The notes under the pieces: generated by a model
The model's database searches: none
Told to the model about the DNA's origin: nothing
The model's input: only the letters and a program-made list of their open reading frames with translations
Part shown: in pieces, positions 34,942 to 42,953 of the stretch
Layout of the letters: each line of letters begins with the position of its first letter
Position numbering within the stretch: the first letter of the stretch is position 1
From: an uncultured Eubacteriales bacterium
Lineage (GTDB): Bacteria; Bacillota; Clostridia; Oscillospirales; CAG-382
Reading direction: 5' to 3'
Assembly (NCBI GenBank): GCA_934479825.1
Contig: CAKSOW010000021.1
Span: 1 to 47,554 of the forward strand
DNA length: 47,554 nt
Position numbers and translations under genes: made by a program

Positions 34942-36888
34942 ATGAAAAATACAGAATTTGACCCGATTGATTTAAATGCGGCTGCAAAAACCGATACAGA
35001 AACAGAATCGGCAGAACAAGTATCCGAAAAGCCGGATAAAGGCGAAAAAGAAACAAATGTTCTTAAAAAAGACACGTCCGTTTCACGTGAAACAATTCTT
35101 GCCGGTACTTCTATCGGAAAAATGTACCGATTATTCCGCAAAGACGGCATGTCCAAGCATGAAAGCTTATACAACGCGCTGTACTTGGCCTGCCATAATC
35201 GGTATGAAAAAGCGCCGTCGGTTGTGCGGGAGGAATTCAAAAATATCTATCAACATCCGAAGGGCTGGTCGGGCGACAAACGAAAACTGCACAAGAGTGA
35301 CATTTGGTCGGCCGGGCTTTGGGCCTTGAACGGTTGTGCACATATCACGCACGGTGTGAAAAAGGCGGCGCGTTCCGTCGGGGCTTTTTTCAAAAAATTA
35401 GCCCATATCCCCCACAGCATGGACAATTCCATGCGTGCCATGCGCGCATTCGGCCGTGTGGTTTTGAAAGCGGCATTGCCGGTAGGCGCGGCGGCGTTCA
35501 TGGCGATCACCGCGATCCACATTGCAAGCGCTTCGCGCGTGAATTGCGCCGTAGGCGTATATATTGACGGCGAATATGTGGGAAATACTTTGAATGTCGG
35601 CGAGATCTTGGACACCAAACGGCAATATGAATCCGACCTTTCATCGCGCTACGGTTCGCCGGTAGTGTTGGAATGCGATATCAGCTTTGTGCCGGACGAA
35701 TACCGTGAAAAGGATAAGATCATGGCCGGCGATACATCGATTTTTGATACCTACATGGCGCACTACACCGACGACGGGTATGGGTTATACATCGACGGCA
35801 AGCTTGCGGCAGTGGCGCCGGTCGAAAAATGGTTCTATGACGCGATTGCGGACTATATCCGCCTGCAAGAGCAGAGCTACAAGGCCTTATACGATGTATC
35901 GGAGGATGAAGTTGACCGTTTTATTTACAGCAACAACATAACGCTCATTTCTGACCGGTATCCGGAATCTTATTTTTTGAGCCGCACGGAGGTCAGAAAG
36001 CTCTTTTCGCTCTCCTCTTCCCTTTCGGATGAAGATGCGGCGTTTTTAAAGAACAATCTGCATTTTATCAAATGGTCGGATTTTGACGGCGGCGTTTCTA
36101 CGGCGGCGTTTACGTATTCGTTAAAGCTCAACTATGCAAGTTTGGGAACGACGGCACGGGCAAGAACCGCTTCGACGGCTGTCTACAACATGGCGGCGCC
36201 TATGGAAACCGTTTCGGTAGATCTTTCAGTGGTCAAGGACGAAAGCGAACGTGTAACAGTGCCGTTTGAAGTACAGACGATCGATGAGGACAGCTGGCCG
36301 CAGGGCATGCGCCGGTTAGTGCAGAACGGAACAGACGGCGAAAAGATCATTTACTACAAGTCGTTTTATCAGGGCGGCAAGCTGGTCAAACGCGAAATTT
36401 CCGGCGAGGAGATCTTGAAGCAGGCTGTGCCGAAAATTGTGCGTGCCGGAACGAAAGAACTGACCGACGAAGAAAAGGCGTTGATTCCGACTGGAACATA
36501 TATTTATCCGTATCAAGGCAAGATTACAAGCACATTCGGCTGGCGTGTCATATTCGGCTCGAACAGCTTCCACCAGGGACTCGATATTTACGGCAAGCGC
36601 GGAGATACGGTTGTAGCGGCTGATGGCGGCGAAGTCATAGAAGTCGGTGAGAACAAATCGTATGGAAAATACTGTCTGATCCGACACAATGAGGATATTG
36701 TAACGCGGTATGCGCACTGCGACAGCATCACGGTTGAGCAAGGCGATTTGGTCGGCCAAGGGTTCCCGATCGGGACATTGGGTGCGACCGGCAAAGTAAC
36801 CGGTGTACATGTCCATTTTGAGATTATCAAAGACGGCGTCAAGGTGGATCCGTTGCCGTATATGACGGGCACGTTACCGTATGCATAA
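34942..36888 (+). CDS. Membrane-anchored M23-family peptidoglycan endopeptidase with G5 domain
   Basis: Predicted cell-wall hydrolase of 648 residues. A long cytoplasmic N-terminus (about 1-170) rich in charged residues is followed by one membrane helix (about 171-199), an extracytoplasmic region (200-430), a G5-like domain (about 431-505), and a C-terminal M23 domain. The metal motif HQGLDIYG provides His544 and Asp548, and YAHCDS and GVHVHFE provide His592 and His623/625, so the peptidase looks active. ATG 34942 follows AAAGGAG. Codons 47-51 (VSRET) overlap a near-perfect parS site. A Spo0A box upstream suggests a role in sporulation or stationary phase. Confidence 0.87.
   Translation: MKNTEFDPIDLNAAAKTDTETESAEQVSEKPDKGEKETNVLKKDTSVSRETILAGTSIGKMYRLFRKDGMSKHESLYNALYLACHNRYEKAPSVVREEFKNIYQHPKGWSGDKRKLHKSDIWSAGLWALNGCAHITHGVKKAARSVGAFFKKLAHIPHSMDNSMRAMRAFGRVVLKAALPVGAAAFMAITAIHIASASRVNCAVGVYIDGEYVGNTLNVGEILDTKRQYESDLSSRYGSPVVLECDISFVPDEYREKDKIMAGDTSIFDTYMAHYTDDGYGLYIDGKLAAVAPVEKWFYDAIADYIRLQEQSYKALYDVSEDEVDRFIYSNNITLISDRYPESYFLSRTEVRKLFSLSSSLSDEDAAFLKNNLHFIKWSDFDGGVSTAAFTYSLKLNYASLGTTARARTASTAVYNMAAPMETVSVDLSVVKDESERVTVPFEVQTIDEDSWPQGMRRLVQNGTDGEKIIYYKSFYQGGKLVKREISGEEILKQAVPKIVRAGTKELTDEEKALIPTGTYIYPYQGKITSTFGWRVIFGSNSFHQGLDIYGKRGDTVVAADGGEVIEVGENKSYGKYCLIRHNEDIVTRYAHCDSITVEQGDLVGQGFPIGTLGATGKVTGVHVHFEIIKDGVKVDPLPYMTGTLPYA
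35079..35094. promoter_or_regulatory. parS-like ParB-binding site inside the M23 gene
   Basis: CGTTTCACGTGAAACA matches the 16-bp parS consensus TGTTTCACGTGAAACA at 15 of 16 positions. It lies within coding sequence about 12 kb from the putative origin. Confidence 0.75.
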
Positions 36889-36891
36889 AAA

Positions 36892-37962
36892 AGAGGGCGG
36901 CTCTTCCTGCACTCCACGCAGCGCGTGAGTTTGCCGCCCCATGAGGGGCGGCTGGGAGCCGTTGCTACTTTTGCAAAAAGTAACAAAAGGGGCATGCGTT
37001 TCTTTTTCGGAAAGGCATGGAAAGAGCGCTTTTCGTTTCACGAAAAGCATAAAAGGACTTTTTTATGTTACTTTTTGTGGCGTGCAAAAAGTAACCAAAA
37101 AGCACGCGGGACTTCGTCCTGCGACCTCGGTTCAAAGCTCTACACAGGCGTACTTTTTATAGAAATTATAGCTTTCCGTGTCTGAAACAGCTTTCAGGCT
37201 TTGAACCGGTGCGAAAGGGAGGCTGTACAGCAAATGCTCGGACGCGTCAAAAGTTGCCGGTGGCAAGTTTTGACGTGTCGGAGACCGCCGAAACAGGGAG
37301 TATTGTGAGCGGACGCGAACAAGACGACCATGTTTCAAGGAGACTATCGCTAAATATCCAGATTTTGACTTTGGTCGGTTAGTGCTGGGGCTTGCCGCCG
37401 CAAGCAGTTGTTTAAAAGGGAAACTGCACGTTATATTGGTGCGGTGAAAATGGGGAAATTGATGTGAACCGATAGAAATTTTGAGTAAATTTGTAGCTTG
37501 CCTATGTGCAAAAAAGCTGGAATTTCGCATTTTCATCCGAAACTATCTGTTTTCCGGTAATTAACTTTCTGTTCTCTCAAAAACAATCTCCCACCAAACT
37601 TTCCCATTTCATGAAACACATAACCTGCTGTCCGCCCAAATCAGGGCTTGCCTTTTTATAAATACCTTCAAATCCTTACGCAGTAAAGCTACCCCCTTCG
37701 CACCGGTTCAAAATACTCCGAGCTGTATGGCACAAGACTACGATTTTTGCTAAAAATTCTTGATAGGCACACAGCTTGCGTTTTAGTAAGTAATTTCATC
37801 GCTCGGAATTTTGAACCGAGAGGTCGCAGGGCGGAGCCCCGTCTGCTTTTGGTTACTTTTCGCAGAAGCGAAAAGTAACATAAAAAACGCTCTTACTTGC
37901 TTTTCGAGAACCGAAAAGCACTCTCTCCAAGCCTTTTGCAAAAAAAGGCAGCCCCGGCACAG
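36892..37962 (-). repeat. Interspersed modular hairpin repeat, copy 11 (reverse core, long-core subfamily)
   Basis: Between the M23 stop and the FAD oxidoreductase start. Begins 4 bp after the M23 stop. Beta module at about 37129-37208, the long-core segment shared with copies 7 and 8 at about 37230-37393, reverse core marker CACATAACCTGCTGTCC near 37616, alpha module at about 37703-37819. The right arm shrinks to two or three hairpins before the FAD gene. Confidence 0.8.
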
Positions 37963-38006
37963 CCGGATATATAGAGAGTCTTGCAAATCAAAAGGAGAGA
38001 TCTGCT

Positions 38007-39788
38007 ATGAAAACCAATGTTTCACGTGAAACAATCTACCATGAAGCCGAATTTTGCGTTATCGGAGGCGGTCTTGCCGGCCTTTCGGCGGCCATTGCCG
38101 CGGCGCGCAAAGGCACAAAAACCATTTTGGTTCAGGATCGGCCGATGCTCGGCGGCAATGCGTCAAGCGAAATTCGCATGTGGGTGCGCGGCGCACACGG
38201 TAAAAACCATATGGAATCGGGTATTGTCAGCGAACTGGATTTGGAGAACCTGCACGTTAATCCCTATCTGAATTTTTCTATTTGGGATAGTGTGATGTAC
38301 GGTGCGGCGCTTCGTGAACCGAATCTGACGCTGATGCTCAACACAACCTGCCTTGACGCGGAAACGGAAAACGGTGAAATCCAGACGATTATCTGCTGGC
38401 AGCTTACGACCTACACGTTTCACACGATTCATGCGGATGTTTTTGCCGATTGTTCGGGCGACAGCGTGCTTGCACCGCTCGTGGGTGCAAAATGGACGAA
38501 AGGCCGCGAAGCGCGCGCGGAATATGGGGAAAGTATCGCCCCGGAACAGGCGGATCTGCGCACAATGGGCATGTCTTGTCTGATTCAGGCACGCGAACAT
38601 TCCGAAAAAGTGCCGTTTGTCAAGCCGGAATGGGCATATACTTATGAAACGGATGACGCACTTCCCCACCGCACCCATTCCATGAAAGACAAATATAACA
38701 ATTTCTGGTGGTTGGAGCTTGGCGGCGAAGACGACAGTATCGGCGACACTGAAAAACTGCGGGAAGAACTGTTAAAAGTGGCACTCGGCGTTTGGGATCA
38801 TATTAAAAATCACGGCGATCACGATGCGGATAACTGGGAACTCGAATGGATCGGCTTTTTGCCGGGCAAGCGTGAAAGCCGCCGCTATATCGGTGCGCAT
38901 GTGTTAGACCAACACGATGTGGAGGCCGGCGGAAAGTTTGAAGATATCGCCGCCTATGGCGGATGGACAATGGATGACCACAACCCGGCAGGATTCCGGC
39001 ACACCGGCGAACCGACTATATTCCATCCGGCGCCCAGTCCGTTTGGTATCCCCTATCGGAGCATGTATTCAGCCAATATAAAAAATCTGTTCTTTGCCGG
39101 ACGGAATATCAGCGCTACGCATGCCGCGCTTTCGGCTACGCGCGTCATGGCCACTTGCGCGCTGATTGGCCAGGCGGTCGGCAACGCGGCGGCTTTATGC
39201 AACAAATATGCATGCAAGCCGAACGATGTGTATGAAGCGCACTTAAAAGAACTGCAAGCGGAGATTTTGTATGACGGCTGTTGGCTGCCGGGCTTGACAC
39301 GCACGGTCGATTCCTGTATGCAGAATGCGAAGACCGATCTTTCGGACGAGGAACGCCGGATCTTATTCAATGGCGAAGAACGGCCGGATGAAAACGATTC
39401 GGTCAATTACATTTCACGAGGGAACGGCGAAAGCATAAGCTTTACTTTTGAAAGACCGGCAAACGGTGTGGTTCGCCTGATTCTCGACCCGGACTATTCG
39501 CGCGAGTCGGTCAGCGATAATCTGGAATTACGGCGCTATTCCATGCGCAGTAATATGCCGCTTGCGTTTAAACCGCTCAAAATGCCGGCAAATCTTGCCA
39601 AAAAACTAAAAGTAACGGCATTTATGGCAGACGGCACGCAAAAAGTTCTTTACGAATCTGCGGAAAACGACCGTCATTTGCTGTTTTTGCCCACTGGCGG
39701 CACAATAAAAGGCGTAATAGCCGAGTTCTTCGGCGCATGGCAAAGCGATGTGACAAATATTTATTCGTTTGAGCTTGTTGAAAAATAA
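38007..39788 (+). CDS. FAD-dependent oxidoreductase
   Basis: Flavoprotein of 593 residues with an N-terminal Rossmann dinucleotide-binding motif, EFCVIGGGLAGLSAAIAAA (Gly20, Gly22, Gly25), followed by the GGNASSEIRMWVRGAHG segment of the FAD_oxidored family and a late ATHAALSATRVMATCALIGQ stretch that closes the FAD site. A C-terminal domain of about 150 residues looks beta-rich and may bind carbohydrate. Substrate unknown; relatives occur near polysaccharide-degradation genes. ATG 38007 follows AAAGGAGAG. Codons 4-9 overlap a perfect parS site. A terminator follows. Confidence 0.85.
   Translation: MKTNVSRETIYHEAEFCVIGGGLAGLSAAIAAARKGTKTILVQDRPMLGGNASSEIRMWVRGAHGKNHMESGIVSELDLENLHVNPYLNFSIWDSVMYGAALREPNLTLMLNTTCLDAETENGEIQTIICWQLTTYTFHTIHADVFADCSGDSVLAPLVGAKWTKGREARAEYGESIAPEQADLRTMGMSCLIQAREHSEKVPFVKPEWAYTYETDDALPHRTHSMKDKYNNFWWLELGGEDDSIGDTEKLREELLKVALGVWDHIKNHGDHDADNWELEWIGFLPGKRESRRYIGAHVLDQHDVEAGGKFEDIAAYGGWTMDDHNPAGFRHTGEPTIFHPAPSPFGIPYRSMYSANIKNLFFAGRNISATHAALSATRVMATCALIGQAVGNAAALCNKYACKPNDVYEAHLKELQAEILYDGCWLPGLTRTVDSCMQNAKTDLSDEERRILFNGEERPDENDSVNYISRGNGESISFTFERPANGVVRLILDPDYSRESVSDNLELRRYSMRSNMPLAFKPLKMPANLAKKLKVTAFMADGTQKVLYESAENDRHLLFLPTGGTIKGVIAEFFGAWQSDVTNIYSFELVEK
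38018..38033. promoter_or_regulatory. Perfect parS site inside the 5' end of the FAD oxidoreductase gene
   Basis: TGTTTCACGTGAAACA, the exact 16-bp parS palindrome bound by ParB/Spo0J. It starts 12 bp into the coding sequence and encodes the residues N-V-S-R-E-T. It lies about 15 kb from the putative origin. Confidence 0.9.
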
Positions 39789-39794
39789 ATTGTT

Positions 39795-39833
39795 CATCCC
39801 GGAAATAAGATGTTTTCCGGGATGTTCTTTTTT
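39795..39833 (+). terminator. Rho-independent terminator of the FAD oxidoreductase gene
   Basis: Eleven-bp stem CATCCCGGAAA / TTTCCGGGATG with an 8-nt loop and a TTCTTTTTT tail, 6 bp after the stop codon. Confidence 0.85.
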
Positions 39834-39888
39834 GCGGATTTTTCATCATAAGTTATATTAAAAGCTTTTATGAAATGGAGTATAGCTT

Positions 39889-40965
39889 ATGAGTTGTGGC
39901 TTTCAGAATACCTATCCGCGTTATCCGCTATCCGTGCCGGCGGCGCGTCCGTTTGCGTCCTTTATGGCAAAAAGCGAGGAATCGCCGCTCTCTCCCTGGG
40001 ATCTGTATCAGAGTTATGGGTTAAGTCCCGATCCGAACGCCGGAAAAGGCGTGACGGTTGCTGTTGTGGCGGCGTTTGGCAGTGATTCATTGCAAAACGA
40101 TTTTAACGCGTTCAACCGTGCTTTCGGTCTGCCGGAGGCAACGGTCGGGATACTGTATTCAGATGCGCAGAGCGCGTCTGTCAAAGCGCCTGAAAACTGG
40201 CGGATCGAAATAAACGCCGATGTGTCATGGCTTCATGCGGTGGCGAGCGGCGTGCGGATTCTTTGTGTTTTCGCGCCGGACGCGGAGATTACGTCGTTAA
40301 TGAACGCTGCCCTTTTAGCCGCAGAAAAAGCGGATATTGTATCGATGAGTTTCGGCAGTGCGGAATTCCGCGAAGAAACGGATTACAGCCGCCGGCTTGC
40401 CGGGACGGGAAAGCTGTTTATTGCGTCGTCGGGCGACCGGGGCGGCGCTGTTTTATATCCGTCTGCCTCGGACGCGGTAATCAGTGTGGGCGGTGCAGTA
40501 TTTCATCGGAATACCGCCAATGGGCGCGTTTTTGCATACAGTGCCTGGGAGAACGGCGGCGGCGGACCAAGTTTGTATACCGGTATACCGAATTGGCAGA
40601 AAAAATTTGCTCCGATTGCCCCTATGGCGTCCGGCATGCGTGCTACGCCGGATCTGGCGCTTGACGCATGTCAGAATCCGGGGTATGCCGTGTATGACGG
40701 TGAGAGCGGCGCTTTTCGCGGAATATGCGGTACCAGCATCAGTGCGCCGGTATTTGCCGGGATGTGCGCGCGGTATTTTGCGGAAAATGGGGTAAGGATG
40801 AGCAGTGCGGCAATGAGTGCGCGGCTGTATGAATTAGCAGGGGCGACGGCGTATGACGCGGATCAGACGGCGTTTCATGATGTGATACTTGGCTCAAACG
40901 GGCGGTATGAAGCGTTAGTCGGCTTTGATTTATGCACGGGGCTTGGAGTGCCGCGTCCCGCTTAA
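39889..40965 (+). CDS. Compact sedolisin-type (S53) serine-carboxyl peptidase without pro-domain
   Basis: Predicted peptidase of 358 residues with a subtilisin-like fold and the S53 catalytic set: Glu107 and Asp111 in WRIEINADVSWLHAVA, the oxyanion Asp183 in ASSGDRGG, and the nucleophile Ser283 in GTSISAP. The C-terminal FHDVILGSNG and GFDLCTGLGVP match the calcium-binding end of the family. Unusual points: no signal peptide, no membrane helix, and no long activation pro-domain (only about 50 residues precede the fold), whereas characterised sedolisins are secreted as proenzymes. The ribosome-binding site is ATGGAG. It may be cytoplasmic or associated with the spore or cell surface by another route. 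Confidence 0.83.
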   Translation: MSCGFQNTYPRYPLSVPAARPFASFMAKSEESPLSPWDLYQSYGLSPDPNAGKGVTVAVVAAFGSDSLQNDFNAFNRAFGLPEATVGILYSDAQSASVKAPENWRIEINADVSWLHAVASGVRILCVFAPDAEITSLMNAALLAAEKADIVSMSFGSAEFREETDYSRRLAGTGKLFIASSGDRGGAVLYPSASDAVISVGGAVFHRNTANGRVFAYSAWENGGGGPSLYTGIPNWQKKFAPIAPMASGMRATPDLALDACQNPGYAVYDGESGAFRGICGTSISAPVFAGMCARYFAENGVRMSSAAMSARLYELAGATAYDADQTAFHDVILGSNGRYEALVGFDLCTGLGVPRPA

Positions 40966-40967
40966 TG

Positions 40968-42042
40968 GGCGGCTATGCCGCCTGCCGATTCTCACGCGAA
41001 GCGTGAGTTTGCCTCCCTGAAAGGGCGGCTGGGGAGCCGCGTTACTTTGGCAAAAAGTAACAAAAGGGGCAGTTTGGGAGGGCTTTTCTTTTCCGGAAAA
41101 GCCCGGAAAGAGCGCTTTTCGCTTTACGAAAAGCATAAAAGGGACGGTTTTTACGTTACTTTTTTCGCTTGTACGAAAAAGTAACCAAAAAGTACACCGA
41201 GGGCTGCGGCGAAGCGCCGCTGCAAAATAGCCCTCTGGACTCCCGGAGAGCGGTTCAAAGCTCTACCCGGGCATGCTTTTATAGAAATTGAAGTGGTTCA
41301 TGTCTAAAATAGCTTTCATGCTTTGAACCGGTGCGAGACGCATGCTTTACTGCTCAAGGATTTGTGAGTTTTTATAAAAAGAATGGCTTTGATTTGGGCG
41401 GACAGCAGGTTATGTGTTTCATCAAATGGGTGAGTTTGGTGGGAAGTTGTTTTTGAGAGAACAGAAAGCTGTTCTTGGGGATAACGGAAAGGTTCGGACG
41501 AAAACACGAAAGTCTCAGCGTTCTGCACACAGGCAGGCTACGGATTTATTTCAAACCCTCCGCTCAAACAACAACAATTTTCCATTTCCACTGCAACAAA
41601 GATAACGTGCAACTTTCCTTTTCATCAACCGCTTGCGGCGGCAAGCACGCACCGCAACTTCGATTTTCCAGAAAACCCGATTCTGCGTCTGATGAAAACT
41701 AACCCTTTCGCACCGGTTCAAAGCCTAAAAGCTGTTTTAGACACGAACTGCTTCAATCACTACCAAAAGCATGCCTTTATAGAGCTTTGAACCGTCCCCG
41801 GAAGTCCAGAGGGTCGCAACCCTCGGTCTGCTTTTGGTTACTTTTCGCAGAGGCGAAAAGTAACAGAAAAACGTCCTTTCGGTTCTTTTTGCTAAAAGCA
41901 AAAGGAACGTAAAAAACGTTCTCTTTTATTGCTTTTCGAGAACCGAAAAGCAATCTTTCCAGACTTTTCGGGAAAAGTCAAATTTTCCTAAATGCCCCTT
42001 TCCGGGCTTTTCGCCAAACAGGGCGGCCTTTCGGCCGCCCTG
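40968..42042 (+). repeat. Interspersed modular hairpin repeat, copy 12
   Basis: Fills the convergent gap between the sedolisin and the PfkB pseudogene. Starts with GGCGGCTATGCCGCC 3 bp after the sedolisin stop, then a CTCACGC/GCGTGAG hairpin. Beta modules on both sides (about 41251-41329 and 41718-41792), core marker GGACAGCAGGTTATGTG near 41400, hallmark ATAACGTGCA near 41602. The core lacks part of the segment before the hallmark. Confidence 0.8.
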
Positions 42043-42044
42043 TT

Positions 42045-42941
42045 TCATATCTCCGATAACTTGTATTTCGGTACTGCGTCGGTGTGCGCTACAACAAACC
42101 CGCTTAACCGCGCCGCTTTCTGCATGCAGACCTCTATCGGCTTGCCGCACAGATACTCCGTCAGCCACGCGGCGGAAAAACTGTCCCCTGCGCCTACCGT
42201 GGAAATTACCTTGTCCCCCAACGCACTTTCTCTGTATTCCTTGCCGTCCAATGCCGAATAAGCAAAAGAGCCGTCTTTTCCGAGCGTTAAAATCACTGTT
42301 TTGATCTGCCCGAACCGTCTGCATACCGCCCCGGCAATCTCCGCAAGGCTTTCGCTTTTCGGCTCATAGCCCACCATGGCGCGAAGAAGTGGTTCTTCGC
42401 GCCATGCTCACTTTCAACACGGTCGCCGTCTTTAAACAAAATTCCACCGAATCGCGGTCATAACAGTCACGCCGCAAATTGACATCGCAGAAAATTTCCG
42501 GAAAACACTCCATTCCGGCTATTTCCCGTACCGCTTTGCGCGAAATCTCATTTCTCTGAATCAGCGTGCCGAAATACAGCGCGTCAAAGGCCTCTTCCCG
42601 AATCGCCGTTTTGGTTTCTTCGGACAGCCGGATATTATCATAGGCCGTATCCGGAACAATGGTATACTGCGGCACTCCGTTTTTATCAAGTTCGACCAAA
42701 CACGAACCGGTCGGACGGTCGGAAACCCGACAAACCGCGTATCTACGCCAAACTCTTTTAACGCCTCGCAAGCCTTTTCGCCTAGTTTATCTTTGCCGAC
42801 TGCCGACAAAAGCGCACTTTGCGCGCCGCATAAGGCCGCATGTGCCGCAAAATTGAGCGGTGCGCCGCCGATTGCTTTTTTGTCGGGATAGATATCCCAG
42901 ATAATTTCGCCTGCCGCTAAAATCTTCTTTCTGGATTGCAT
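42045..42941 (-). pseudogene. PfkB-family carbohydrate kinase (fructokinase-like), two compensating frameshifts
   Basis: A sugar kinase of about 297 codons split over reading frames. Part 1 (from 42941) has AAGEIIWDIYP and GGAPLNFAAHAALCGAQ, the PfkB sugar-binding opening. Part 2, in another frame from about 42728, has VSDRPTGSCLVELDKNG. Part 3, back in the first frame from about 42400, has VSTVGAGDSFSAAWL-type catalytic motif (GAGD) near the C-terminus. The first shift fits loss of one base in GTCGGG near 42725-42732. The second lies at a 13-bp perfect hairpin (42376-42405). Either a recent pseudogene or a sequence error. It lies 12 bp downstream of the SLH gene. Confidence 0.85.
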
Positions 42942-42953
42942 ATAAACCCTCTC

